Source: VAZQ01 sp963785745 (GTDB taxonomy: Bacteria; Pseudomonadota; Alphaproteobacteria; Rhizobiales; Xanthobacteraceae). Taken from it: 64,000 bases of DNA. The stretch lies in assembly GCA_963785745.1 (NCBI GenBank), contig CAWAWR010000023.1:1-64000 (forward strand), given 5' to 3'. Below, piece after piece: positions 8,231 to 16,341 of the stretch (within the stretch, counting starts at the first letter, position 1; every line of letters starts with the position of its first letter). The translations under genes were made by a program, and so were the position numbers. A model generated the notes under the pieces. That model did not search any database and was not told where the DNA came from. It saw only the letters and a program-made list of their open reading frames with translations.

Positions 8231-9130
8231 CTATTGGGCGTTGTCACGCGCGAAGCGGACGATGTCGGCATGGGTGGCGAACCAGACGCTGCCGCGGGCC
8301 TTGGCGTGGCGGATCAGCTCGTCCAGGACCCAGACCCGCGAACGGTAGCCGGAGTGGTGCGGGTGCATGGTGAGCTGGAAAACTCCGCCTTCCTCCCAGG
8401 CCATGTCGAATTCGCGGCGCCAGATATCGAACACGTCCGACGGCGCCACATTGGGACGCAGCCCGGCGAAGCGGTTCATGTTGTAGTAGACCGCGTCGTC
8501 GCGAATCCACTCGACCGGCAGCTCGACCACGCCGGTCGGCTTGCCGTCGAGCAGCAGTTCATAACAGTCGTCATCGGCCATCATCGAGGAATCGTATTCG
8601 AGCCCCATGTCGCGCGTGATGGCGAGCGTGTTCGGGCTGAAGTCCCATGAGGGCGTGCGGATGCCGACCGGGCGCACGCCGGTGATCTTTTCCAGCGTAT
8701 CGGCCGAGCGCATCTGCAGGTCGCGCTCGGCGTCCAGCGGCAGCACCGCGTTGCGCTCGTGGATCCAGCCGTGGATGCCGACCTCGTGCCCTTCGGCGAC
8801 CACGCGGCGCTGCTCGTCCGGATAGAGCAGCGCGACGACGGCGGGCACATAGAAGCTCGCCGGCACGCTATGCCGTTTGAGGACGTCGAGGATGCGCGGC
8901 ACGCCCTTGCGGTTGCCGTACTGGCCCTGCGACAGCTTGCTGATGGAGCCGCCGCCGTCACGCAGCTCGTTGGTCTCGTGGTCGGAGTCAAACGAGAAGC
9001 CGACCGCGCAACGCGCGCCGTCCTTCCAGGCCTTGGGTTTCAGGGTGCGGCCGGCGCGCACATGATCGACGATGCCGCGCCAATGCGCCTCAGGCCATTG
9101 CCAGGGTTCGATCGCGGGGGTGCCGCTCAT
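8231..9130 (-). CDS. Polysaccharide deacetylase-family hydrolase (PuuE/allantoinase-like)
   Basis: A 299-residue NodB-fold protein of the cytoplasmic branch that includes PuuE allantoinase and related amidohydrolases rather than true chitin deacetylases. Visible landmarks are FSFDSDHETNE near residue 45, which carries the metal-binding aspartate pair, a VGIHGWIHERN block near 117 with the zinc histidines, GIRTPSWDFSPNT near 157, and LTMHPHHSG near 255. No signal peptide is present. Its start codon overlaps the stop of the upstream Bug gene by four bases (ATGA), so the two are translationally coupled. Substrate unknown; a C-N bond hydrolase acting on the compound captured by the Bug receptor fits the context. 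Confidence 0.87.
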   Translation of the reverse strand: MSGTPAIEPWQWPEAHWRGIVDHVRAGRTLKPKAWKDGARCAVGFSFDSDHETNELRDGGGSISKLSQGQYGNRKGVPRILDVLKRHSVPASFYVPAVVALLYPDEQRRVVAEGHEVGIHGWIHERNAVLPLDAERDLQMRSADTLEKITGVRPVGIRTPSWDFSPNTLAITRDMGLEYDSSMMADDDCYELLLDGKPTGVVELPVEWIRDDAVYYNMNRFAGLRPNVAPSDVFDIWRREFDMAWEEGGVFQLTMHPHHSGYRSRVWVLDELIRHAKARGSVWFATHADIVRFARDNAQ

Positions 9131-10116
9131 TTCTGGCGTCCTTCGATCCGGCGCGCGACCTCCTGGATGGTCGCTGCATCCTTGGCCACGAAGCGCGCGA
9201 AGTCTTCCGGGCTTGATCCTACGCCACGCAGGCCGAGCGTATCGAATTCCTTCTGTACGTCCGGCTCCTTCAGAACCCGCGCAATCTCGGTGTTGAGCCG
9301 CGCCACGACCTCCGGCGGCGCGCCCGCCGGCAGCCAGGCGCCGAACCAGTTGACGATGTTGTAGTCCTTGAAGCCCTGCTCCTGCATGGTCGGCACGTCG
9401 GGCATGCCGCTCCAGCGCTCCTTGCCGGTGACCGCGAGCGCGCGCAGCTTGCCCTCCTGCACCAGGGGCAGGGCGATCTGGGTGCCGATGAAGAAGATGT
9501 CGATGTGGCCGCCCAGCAGATCGGTGATGGCGGACGGCGTGCCTTTATAGGGCACCTGCAACATGTCGATGTTGGCGGCGCCGAGCATCACCTCCGCCGG
9601 TATGTGGCTGGCGGTTCCGAGCCCGGCCTGGCCGTAGCTGAGCTTGCCGGGCTGCTTGCGCGCCAGCGCCACCAGCTCTTGCACGCTCTTCACCGGCAGC
9701 GTGGGGCGCGTGACCAGCACCTGGCCGAAGTTCTCGGCGAGCAGGGTGACGTGCGTGAAGTCCTTCACCGCATCGTAAGGGGTGTTGGGCGTGAACGCCG
9801 GAATGGCGGTGTGCGACGCCGTGGTGATCAGGATGGTGTAGCCATCCGGCGGCAGCTTGGCGACATAGCCGGTGCCGACCATGCCGCCGACGCCGGCGCG
9901 GTTCTCGACGATCACCGTCTGCCCGAACGCGATCTGCAGCTTGTTCGCGATGATGCGGGCGATCTGGTCGGGCGGCCCGCCCGGCGGCGAGGGCACGATG
10001 ATCCGCACCAGCTTGTTGGGGTAGCCGGACGTTGGCTGCGCCTGCACGGACCCTCCCGCGCACGAGAGCAGCAGCGCAGCGGCGACGGAAGCAAAAAAGC
10101 GACGGGACAAACGCAT
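9127..10116 (-). CDS. Bug/TctC-family periplasmic solute-binding protein
   Basis: A 329-residue periplasmic receptor with a normal signal peptide (MRLSRRFFASVAAALLLSCA, cleavage near VQAQ). The mature N-terminus GYPNKLVRIIVPSPPGGPPD and the NRAGVGGMVGTG and MLQVPYKGTPSAITDLLGG segments are family hallmarks. The chosen ATG (10116) gives the expected length; the frame stays open upstream but without protein-like sequence. It lies 11 bp after the Gfo/Idh gene and overlaps the next hydrolase gene by four bases, so it is central to this catabolic operon and probably delivers its substrate. No partner permease is present in the window. Confidence 0.92.
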   Translation of the reverse strand: MRLSRRFFASVAAALLLSCAGGSVQAQPTSGYPNKLVRIIVPSPPGGPPDQIARIIANKLQIAFGQTVIVENRAGVGGMVGTGYVAKLPPDGYTILITTASHTAIPAFTPNTPYDAVKDFTHVTLLAENFGQVLVTRPTLPVKSVQELVALARKQPGKLSYGQAGLGTASHIPAEVMLGAANIDMLQVPYKGTPSAITDLLGGHIDIFFIGTQIALPLVQEGKLRALAVTGKERWSGMPDVPTMQEQGFKDYNIVNWFGAWLPAGAPPEVVARLNTEIARVLKEPDVQKEFDTLGLRGVGSSPEDFARFVAKDAATIQEVARRIEGRQK

Positions 10117-10127
10117 GGAATGTTTCT

Positions 10128-11186
10128 TCAGGTTGGGATGGAAACGGGGACGCCCTTGCGCGCCAACTCCACGATGGCGTCCAGCACGGCGACATTGTGC
10201 ACCTCGTCGCCGCCGGGCACCGCCAGCGCTTGGCCGGCCTTGATGGCGCGCGCGAAATGCTCGAGCTCCGCGCGCTCCGTGCTGACGGTTTCGAATGTCG
10301 TCAGCTTCGGCTTCTGCTTGACGAAAATGTTCGCGGGATCGAGGAAGCAGACCTTCATCTGCCAGGTGGTGAGGTGCTCGACGTCGCCCACCTCCACCCA
10401 GCCGTTGGAGCCGAACACCTGCATGCGCCATGTTTCGGCCGATGCGATGACCGTGCCCAGGTAGCCGGTGGCGCCGCCTTTGAAACGGAACAGCATCGAG
10501 GTGGTGTCGTCGGCGCCAAAATCCTGCGCCAGCCGGAAGCTCTGCGCGTAGACCTGCTCGATCGCGCCCGCGAGATAGAGCATCGCATCGACCACATGCA
10601 CGCCGCGGCCGGTCATTCCCCCGCCGGGGGCTTCGTCGCGGTCCTGCCGCCAGTGGTCACGGCCGAAGCGGTAGACGCTGGGTCCGCAGAAATTGCCCTC
10701 GATGTGCAGCAGCTTGCCGAGCCGGCCGTCGGCGAGCATGCGCGCGATCTCCTGCAGCGCAGGCTGGAAGCGCCAATTGTAGCCGACGGCCAGCGTCACC
10801 TTGTGCTTGGCGCAGGCTTCAACCGCGGCCGCCGACTGCGCGGTGGTGAGGCCGAGCGGCTTCTCGGTGAAGACATGCTTGCCCGCGCGCGCGGCGGCAA
10901 CGATCTGCTCGGTGTGCATGGAGTGCGGCGTGGCCAGCACCACCGCATCGATCGATGGATCCGCCAGCACGGCCTCGAAGCTCGCCTGCACGGGAATGCC
11001 ATGCCGGCGGCTGAATTCCTCGGCGCGCCCCGGCGTGCGCGTGGCGCCGGCAACGAACCGGATCAGCTCGCTTTTGCCCTGAACGCTGTTGACGAGGTTC
11101 TGGCCCCAGCTGCCCATGCCGACGATTGCGGCGCGCACCGCGGAGGACTGACCTGCATGGATGGCCGTTGTTTGCCGCTCGTTCAT
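10128..11186 (-). CDS. Gfo/Idh/MocA-family NAD(P)-dependent oxidoreductase
   Basis: A 352-residue dehydrogenase-like protein. The Rossmann segment starts at about residue 19 (AAIVGMGSWGQN), followed by ATPHSMHTEQI and the signature FTEKPLGL near 105, where the lysine is catalytic in the family. A C-terminal alpha/beta dimerisation domain follows (GGGMTGRGVHVVDAMLYL). Members oxidise or reduce sugars, inositols and various hydroxy or carbonyl compounds. It appears to be the first gene of the minus-strand cluster that also encodes a Bug receptor, two hydrolases and a GGT-like enzyme; the region upstream (11187 onward) would hold the promoter. The exact substrate is unknown. Confidence 0.88.
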   Translation of the reverse strand: MNERQTTAIHAGQSSAVRAAIVGMGSWGQNLVNSVQGKSELIRFVAGATRTPGRAEEFSRRHGIPVQASFEAVLADPSIDAVVLATPHSMHTEQIVAAARAGKHVFTEKPLGLTTAQSAAAVEACAKHKVTLAVGYNWRFQPALQEIARMLADGRLGKLLHIEGNFCGPSVYRFGRDHWRQDRDEAPGGGMTGRGVHVVDAMLYLAGAIEQVYAQSFRLAQDFGADDTTSMLFRFKGGATGYLGTVIASAETWRMQVFGSNGWVEVGDVEHLTTWQMKVCFLDPANIFVKQKPKLTTFETVSTERAELEHFARAIKAGQALAVPGGDEVHNVAVLDAIVELARKGVPVSIPT

Positions 11187-11379
11187 TTCGCTCCTGCCGC
11201 CGTTGCGCGGCGAGTGCCCGCCAACAACCCAAGAAGGATCATATCCGGCGCGGATTCAACTGCAATCGCGGAACGTGGCAATGACAGCGATGCGTGATGT
11301 CGTGTGAATTCAACCGTGGCGATGAACAACGCTCGCCGCTCGCCCCCCAGCGTCGTGCGGACCGCATCGGCCCGGCACG

Positions 11380-11481
11380 TCATCCCTGCATCAGTTGAAG
11401 GAAGGGGAGTGCGAAGCCGATGGCGACGCCGGCCGCGGCCTGTGCAACGTAGAGGTATAGGAAGAGTTTTGCCAAGCGCAT
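11380..11481 (-). CDS. Possible 33-residue membrane micropeptide
   Basis: A short frame reading MRLAKLFLYLYVAQAAAGVA and on to QLMQG before TGA. It has a positive N-terminus and one continuous hydrophobic helix, as expected of a single-pass membrane peptide. No good Shine-Dalgarno is seen before the ATG at 11481, so translation is uncertain. It stands alone between the Gfo/Idh gene start and the cupin gene relic. I do not recognise it. Confidence 0.35.
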   Translation of the reverse strand: MRLAKLFLYLYVAQAAAGVAIGFALPFLQLMQG

Positions 11482-11669
11482 CGCCAATACCCACGGACTT
11501 ACTGGAGTGCCTGTCGGCGATCCTCTTCCGCGACCGGTTCGCTGTACAGCGGTTGTCGGTCTTAACGTTAGCGTCGGCGGCGGCGCCGCAGCCGCGAAGC
11601 GACGCCGGCATGTTCAGGTGTTTCGATTTGCGTCGAAGGCGGGCGCCGATTGACCGGAATGGTACAAAC

Positions 11670-11760
11670 CCAGGCTTTGTGGACCGTATCGGTCCATGCG
11701 ACGGCCTAAGTTCCACGGCTCCCGCTGACGTCGAGATTGACCACCAACGCCCCCAATAGG
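11670..11760 (-). pseudogene. Relic of a cupin gene (C-terminal end only)
   Basis: On the minus strand this stretch reads ALVVNLDVSGSRGT, a TAG stop, then AVAWTDTVHKA. It lines up with the last 24 residues of the intact cupin protein encoded at 15762-16220 (AVVVNLDIDGVEKPETVAWI, then DPIHKG). The rest of the gene is missing: the GAF gene starts about 15 bp away. It is therefore best read as a decayed, truncated duplicate. The match is short, so this call rests on pattern only. Confidence 0.45.
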
Positions 11761-11774
11761 GTAAGTTGTGTCCC

Positions 11775-12242
11775 ATGATGGATATCGATGGTCTACGGAA
11801 TCTGTGCTCCCGCGTTGAGGCGCTGGCGCCCGGTTCAATTGCCGGAATGACCATCAGCAATGAGGGGAAAACCCACATTGAGCGCGCGTTGTTTCCGACG
11901 CTCCCGTTCTCATTCGCGGCCGCGATCACGCACGTCCCGCTGGAGCCGTCCGGTTTCGGTTCCTGTGTGAAGGCCATCGCGCGCGGCGAGACCATTACAT
12001 GTCCGGACATTGCACGCGACACGCTGTTCGACCCGCGATGGCGACAGGTCTGCCTCGATCATGGTCTGGAGGCCATTCAATCGCGGCCGGTATACGTGGA
12101 CGGCAAGCCGCGGGGCACGTTCGTGCTGGCTTACAGGCATCCCAAGCCGGAGTCGGAATGGGACGCAACGCTGATGACGTTCGCGGCCGACGCGGCCAGC
12201 AAAGTATTGAGCGGGCAGGGGGCAGCTCAGGCGGGACTTTAG
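11775..12242 (+). CDS. GAF domain-containing protein
   Basis: A single-domain GAF protein of 155 residues. The domain shows the usual late core: GSCVKAIARGETITCPDI, then LFDPRWRQVCLDHGLEAIQ and VYVDGKPRGTFVLAYR, the central strands of the fold. No output domain, membrane segment or DNA-binding motif is attached, so it may act as a free ligand or redox sensor, or as a partner of a separate signalling protein. The start could be ATG 11775, ATG 11778 or TTG 11766; an AGGG lies shortly upstream. It stands alone between the cupin relic and the convergent SGNH hydrolase gene. Confidence 0.78.
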   Translation: MMDIDGLRNLCSRVEALAPGSIAGMTISNEGKTHIERALFPTLPFSFAAAITHVPLEPSGFGSCVKAIARGETITCPDIARDTLFDPRWRQVCLDHGLEAIQSRPVYVDGKPRGTFVLAYRHPKPESEWDATLMTFAADAASKVLSGQGAAQAGL

Positions 12243-12303
12243 GACGTGTACGCATGAACGCGCAGGAAGGGGGGTAAGCGGACATAAAATCAAGAACGGA
12301 ACG

Positions 12304-12328
12304 TCAGCTTTTGACCCAAAGCGGACAT
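12304..12328. repeat. Short intergenic repeat related to 15631-15688
   Basis: The plus strand carries TTGACCCAAAGCGGACAT, closely matching TGGCCCAAAGCGGACT at 15641-15656. It belongs to an imperfect palindrome (GTCCGCTT ... AAGCGGAC) often seen in Rhizobiales intergenic DNA, whose spurious translation is DVRFWPKAD. Confidence 0.55.
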
Positions 12329-12350
12329 CGAGATCCGCTCTCGGATTACT

Positions 12351-13157
12351 TTATGGACGATGCGCTTTGGCAGTCACTGTCGAGCGGGTCGCGGCCTCCG
12401 AAATAGCTTTCGCGAGCAGCTTGGCAAGGCAAGCATAGCTCCAATCATTCATGTGAAGCTGATCCGGAGACAGGAACGTCTCGAACGGAATACCCGCAAC
12501 CTCGTGCCAATAGCGCATCACCGCGAACCGATGAAACACACCAACAGTATCTTGCTTGATAATGGTGTCATACAAACTCATGAGAGTACCGATGTCGGCC
12601 TTGGCAAGCACTTTCGGTGCAAACTGTGGGTCAATGAGCACGACATCGATTGCGCCCGCCGCTTTCAGCCTCCGCAAGCCTTCGCGGATGAGGGCGCCGG
12701 CGGGACTAAGAGGCCGGTCGAGCAGCAAGGAATTTGTGCCGACCTGCCAGAGCACAAGGTCGGGATCCTCTGCGAGCACGCTCTCTTGCATACGATCGAG
12801 CATCTCGCGGGCGTCCTCGCCATTGGCACCTTGGTTCACAACCCGAATGGTCCCGGCTGGGAAGTAATCTTTGAGTTCGACGGCAAGCCTGCTGGGATAG
12901 GATGCGGCGGGCGAACTTGCGCCTGCGCCGCCGGTTGACGAGGAGCCAATGGCGACGATGGTCAGAGTACCGCCGGTCGCAAGCCGGCGAGCGGTTCTTG
13001 CGAGCGCGTAATCGAGCCGGGTGAGGTCTGGTGGGGCCGCGCAGATGGGCGGCTGCACGGGTTTGGCAACTTGGGACATGACCGGGCCAGCGGCCAACGT
13101 AACCGCCAGCAGCGCGAGTATCCTCAAGTTCCACAGCGGGGAATAACGTGCTCTCAC
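12351..13157 (-). CDS. SGNH/GDSL-type hydrolase, exported
   Basis: A 268-residue esterase/lipase-like protein of the SGNH superfamily. An N-terminal signal sequence (LRILALLAVTLAAG, cleavage near VMSQ) points to the periplasm. Block I is AIGSSSTGGAGASSP, with the candidate nucleophile serine; block II is VVNQGANGEDA; block III is LWQVGTNSLL; and block V is FLSPDQLHMNDWSY, with the Asp-x-x-His pair (here DQLH). I chose GTG 13157 because AAGG lies seven bases upstream and the signal peptide follows directly; the frame is open to 13301 but that part is arginine-rich and unlike a protein start. It lies downstream of the OpgC-like gene on the same strand, so it may act on the same glycan or acyl group. 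Confidence 0.82.
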   Translation of the reverse strand: MRARYSPLWNLRILALLAVTLAAGPVMSQVAKPVQPPICAAPPDLTRLDYALARTARRLATGGTLTIVAIGSSSTGGAGASSPAASYPSRLAVELKDYFPAGTIRVVNQGANGEDAREMLDRMQESVLAEDPDLVLWQVGTNSLLLDRPLSPAGALIREGLRRLKAAGAIDVVLIDPQFAPKVLAKADIGTLMSLYDTIIKQDTVGVFHRFAVMRYWHEVAGIPFETFLSPDQLHMNDWSYACLAKLLAKAISEAATRSTVTAKAHRP

Positions 13158-13447
13158 TGAAAGACCTTGGTTCAATCTTGCCACGACAACCGGATCATCA
13201 TCATTCTGGTTGATATTTCGGCGTACCCTCCGACCGCGCTGAACTCGTCGCCCCGGCTGTGATGCTTTCCCACCATCGTGGAACCTGAGCCCCAGGCGCA
13301 TCCCGCGGTTCGCATCAACTGTTTTTTCCCCCTATCACCCGAATTCGCATCCGGTCGAGAGGTATTTTCGACGCAGGTTTTGAAATGGCTGGCTGCGCCA
13401 CCTTTCATCCACAGGCGGGCGCAATACCGCGGTGCACAATGGAGGCG
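13158..13447. other. Intergenic region, no gene seen
   Basis: 290 bases between the OpgC-like stop and the chosen SGNH start. Frames on both strands are short and have no protein-like features. It probably holds the SGNH promoter. Confidence 0.5.
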
Positions 13448-14611
13448 TTAGACGTCCCCACCGGCAATGTCGGCGTCCGGCGGCTGTTGTCGCGAAGCGG
13501 GGCCGCGTTTTTCCATGGTCTTGTACCAAGTGATCAGGGCCGCTGTTGCCGTCATCAAGACGATGCCGATCGCGCTCATCAGGATCTGCATTCCTATGCC
13601 GCCGGATATCTCCACCAGGATGAAATGAGCGGTGAATGACAGGAACACCCCGAGACAAAAAATTTCGAGCGAGTGTTCTCCACAAATGGTGATCGGACGA
13701 AGCAGCGGAGATTTCCAGCTGCTCAATCCGGCAGGAAGAAACCGAACCGCCACGATCGCGAGCGCAATGAAATGTATGAACCGCAGCGGGTCGAGGTTGC
13801 CCTTGTCGATCGGATACATGAAGTCCTCCAGCCATCGCGGAACGAGGAGGTGGAGCGCAGGTACGTACCAGCTTGTGACGATGGCGAACGCGAAGACGAG
13901 ATATCCGATGGCGAGTGCCACGACGATGGGGGAGCGGTAGACGTGGGTGAGATGCTCGGCTCCATAAAGCGCGCACCAGGCGCCGAACACAAACAGCAAC
14001 TGCCAGCAGAGCGGGTTAATGACCCAGGCGCCACTTGGATAGCTCGGGACATTCCAATCGAACGCTACGGAGACCACATAAAGGGCGACTGAGCCGACGA
14101 GCGCAAGCGTGGGGGAACGAAGCAACAGCCACAAGATTGGCGGGAAGCCGAGCAAAAGAACGATGTAGACCGGCAATATGTCCATGTTGGCGGGCTTGAA
14201 TTTGAGCAGCATCGCCTGGAACAAGGTCTCATATGGCTCGCGCAGGAAGTCGAGGATGTTCATTTCCTCGGCAAAGAGTGGGTTCTCAAAGGTGCGCGAA
14301 ACATAGGCGATCTCGGCCACGAAAATCACGAACAGAAAAACGTGAGCGACATAGAGCTGCCAGACCCGCTTGAGGATACGCGCGCCTGCCACGATAAAGC
14401 CGCGCTCGCGCATCGCGCGGCCATAGACGAACGCGGCGGTATAGCCGGAGATGAAGACGAACAGCTCGGCTGCGTCGCTAAACCCATAATTGCGAAGCGT
14501 GAACGAGTTGATGACGTTGGTCGGGATATGGTCGAGGAAAATGAGCCAAAGCGCGAGGCCACGGAAAAAATCGAGCCGCACGTCACGTTGAGGTTTGACC
14601 ATGGTGGTCAT
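13448..14611 (-). CDS. OpgC-family membrane acyltransferase
   Basis: A 387-residue integral membrane protein with about ten hydrophobic segments. The N-terminus RDVRLDFFRGLALWLIFLDH is the signature of OpgC proteins, and it is followed by ELFVFISGYTAAFVYG. OpgC proteins succinylate osmoregulated periplasmic glucans; the wider group includes other acyltransferases, so the acceptor here is not certain. The tail is polar (EKRGPASRQQPPDAD). I chose ATG 14611, with AGGA upstream; a second ATG lies at 14602. An SGNH hydrolase gene is next on the same strand, and a methyltransferase gene is divergent upstream. Confidence 0.87.
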   Translation of the reverse strand: MTTMVKPQRDVRLDFFRGLALWLIFLDHIPTNVINSFTLRNYGFSDAAELFVFISGYTAAFVYGRAMRERGFIVAGARILKRVWQLYVAHVFLFVIFVAEIAYVSRTFENPLFAEEMNILDFLREPYETLFQAMLLKFKPANMDILPVYIVLLLGFPPILWLLLRSPTLALVGSVALYVVSVAFDWNVPSYPSGAWVINPLCWQLLFVFGAWCALYGAEHLTHVYRSPIVVALAIGYLVFAFAIVTSWYVPALHLLVPRWLEDFMYPIDKGNLDPLRFIHFIALAIVAVRFLPAGLSSWKSPLLRPITICGEHSLEIFCLGVFLSFTAHFILVEISGGIGMQILMSAIGIVLMTATAALITWYKTMEKRGPASRQQPPDADIAGGDV

Positions 14612-14882
14612 CGCGAATGATCGTCCTGTGCCGGCTGCACCGGCCGCGCTGTTGACCAAAGGAATTGGCCCGGGCTCAATAATTTGAATGCGCAAGCGGC
14701 GCATTTTGGCAAATCGCATGCAGATGCGACAAGTGGCCGCGTTGAGCGGGAGTTCCGGTCATTATTCAGCCGATCCAGTCGATTTGCATGCTTGCTTGAC
14801 TGGCCTAACACGGAGTTGGCCACGATCCTGCGTTCGCGGCGTCGTTTGGGAACTGGGCGATCACGCAACTGAGAGCCATAGG

Positions 14883-15554
14883 TTGAGTACAAATCCCGAC
14901 GAGGACCAAACCTATCTGTCGCAGCCGGACACCGCCTTCTTGTCAAAGGCCAGGATCACGGCCTGGGAAACGGACAAGACGTTCTCAACCGACTGGGCCG
15001 GGAACCATTTCTTCCTTTGGGCGGAATTGCTGCATCAGTTGCGCGAGAAACCGGTCCGAATTCTTGAAATCGGTTCGTGGGAGGGTCGCTCAGCCCTGTT
15101 CTTCCTGAATTACCTTCCCTTGAGCCGAATCGTCTGCGTGGACACTTTCGGTGGAAACGTGGAACACCACCTCGACCCGCATTTCCAACGGCTCGCTCTC
15201 AAAGCCGAGGCGCAATTCGATTTCAATCTTGCCGCCTTTGCTGGCCGTGTCGAGAAAATCAAAGGAAGTTCGACAACCGTGCTGCCGACTCTTGGCATTT
15301 CCGGACGGCGTTTCGATCTCGCTTACATCGATGGCAGTCACGTAGCTACCGACGTCTACAGCGATGCGATCCTGACGTGGCCGATGATCGAGTTGGGAGG
15401 GATTGTCATATTCGACGATTACGAATGGATTTTGATGGACGGCGAAGACCAGCGGCCCAAATTGGGGATCGATGCCTTTCTCGCGGCCTTCAGGGGCCAC
15501 TACGACGAACTCCACCGCGCCTACCAGCTCGTGATCGCCAAACTATTGGCGTGA
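14883..15554 (+). CDS. Class I SAM-dependent methyltransferase
   Basis: About 223 residues from a TTG start; the frame is open back to an ATG at 14688, but the extra 65 residues look non-coding. The glycine-rich SAM motif is ILEIGSWEGRSALFFL, preceded by a helix with NHFFLWAELLHQL. Later motifs are IVCVDTFGG, DLAYIDGSHVATDVYSDA and GGIVIFDDYEW, which place it in the group related to cephalosporin hydroxylase/CmcI-like and Methyltransf_24 proteins often found with surface glycan genes. It is divergent from the OpgC-like gene. Neither substrate nor start is certain. Confidence 0.8.
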   Translation: MSTNPDEDQTYLSQPDTAFLSKARITAWETDKTFSTDWAGNHFFLWAELLHQLREKPVRILEIGSWEGRSALFFLNYLPLSRIVCVDTFGGNVEHHLDPHFQRLALKAEAQFDFNLAAFAGRVEKIKGSSTTVLPTLGISGRRFDLAYIDGSHVATDVYSDAILTWPMIELGGIVIFDDYEWILMDGEDQRPKLGIDAFLAAFRGHYDELHRAYQLVIAKLLA

Positions 15555-15630
15555 CGTTTGACGAAGCAGGACACTTATCCCGTCGCGGCCGTCTTGGATC
15601 AAAAGCCGAATATTGGTGCAGAAGCCTTGA

Positions 15631-15688
15631 TGTCCGCTTCTGGCCCAAAGCGGACTGCAGGTGCGCCGCATAACAATGTCCGCTTTGA
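15631..15688. repeat. Rhizobiales-type palindromic intergenic repeat
   Basis: Contains TGTCCGCTTCTGGCCCAAAG followed by CGGACT, and 20 bases later a second ATGTCCGCTTTGAG arm. Translating one strand gives DVRFWPKAD, a string I know from many spurious small proteins annotated in Bradyrhizobium and relatives. Related copies lie at 12304-12328 and perhaps near 44262. Confidence 0.65.
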
Positions 15689-15761
15689 GAAAGAGAGCTC
15701 CCGCCGAGTTTATGCGTGCACGCCCTAGCGCCGTAACGGCCAGGCTGCGCGGGTCGCCCGA

Positions 15762-16220
15762 TCAGCCTTTGTGGATCGGATCGATCCACGCGACGGTCTC
15801 CGGTTTCTCGACCCCGTCGATGTCGAGGTTGACCACCACCGCTTCGTTGTCGCTGCGCACCAGCACGCATTCGAGCGGCTCGTCCGCGCTGGCGTTCATT
15901 TCCTGATGCGGGACGAAAGGCGGCACGAAGATGAAATCGCCGGGACCGGCCTCGGCGGTGAACTCCAGCCGCTCGCCCCAGCGCATGCGCGCCCGGCCGC
16001 GCACCACATAGATCACGCTCTCGAGCTCGCCGTGATGATGGGCGCCGGTTCTGGCGTTGGGGTGAATGGCGACGGTTCCGGCCCACAGCTTCTGCGCACC
16101 GGCGCGCGCGAAATTGATCGCCGCCTTGCGGTCCATGCCCGGCGTCTGCGCGGTGTTGCCGTCGAGCGAATGGCCCGGGATGACGCGGACGCCGTCATGC
16201 TTCCATTTCGGTTCGCTCAT
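15762..16220 (-). CDS. Cupin domain protein
   Basis: A 152-residue small cupin. The first cupin motif is GAHHHGELESVIYVVRGRAR, with the metal-binding His-x-His and Glu; the second is GPGDFIFVPPFVPHQEMNAS, ending in the last metal histidine. Such proteins are dioxygenases, isomerases or sensors, and function cannot be read from the fold alone. It is followed on the same strand by no clear partner and preceded by a palindromic element and the VOC gene, with which it may form a unit of aromatic-compound metabolism. A decayed relative lies at 11670-11760. Confidence 0.87.
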   Translation of the reverse strand: MSEPKWKHDGVRVIPGHSLDGNTAQTPGMDRKAAINFARAGAQKLWAGTVAIHPNARTGAHHHGELESVIYVVRGRARMRWGERLEFTAEAGPGDFIFVPPFVPHQEMNASADEPLECVLVRSDNEAVVVNLDIDGVEKPETVAWIDPIHKG

Positions 16221-16243
16221 GGAGTCCTCGCGATATTTGCCTC

Positions 16244-16329
16244 GTCATGCCCGCGCTCGTCGCAGGCATCCACGTCTTATTGCTGGAAGAAAGCAAGACG
16301 TGGATGGCCGGGACAAGCCCGGCCATGAC
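16244..16329. repeat. Nested inverted-repeat element
   Basis: 86-bp palindromic unit with outer arms GTCATGCCCG and CCGGCCATGAC and an inner perfect pair CATCCACGTCTT (16267-16278) and AAGACGTGGATG. It sits between the cupin and VOC genes, both on the minus strand, so it would form a strong stem-loop in a shared transcript. Confidence 0.8.
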
Positions 16330-16341
16330 TTGGAAAGGGTA

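Noticed and set aside
11304..11759. A 151-codon plus-strand frame before the GAF gene
   Set aside because: Arginine-rich, no motif; its end is only the antisense of the cupin relic.
14688..14882. N-terminal extension of the methyltransferase frame
   Set aside because: No protein-like pattern and no good ribosome site; the family core begins after it.
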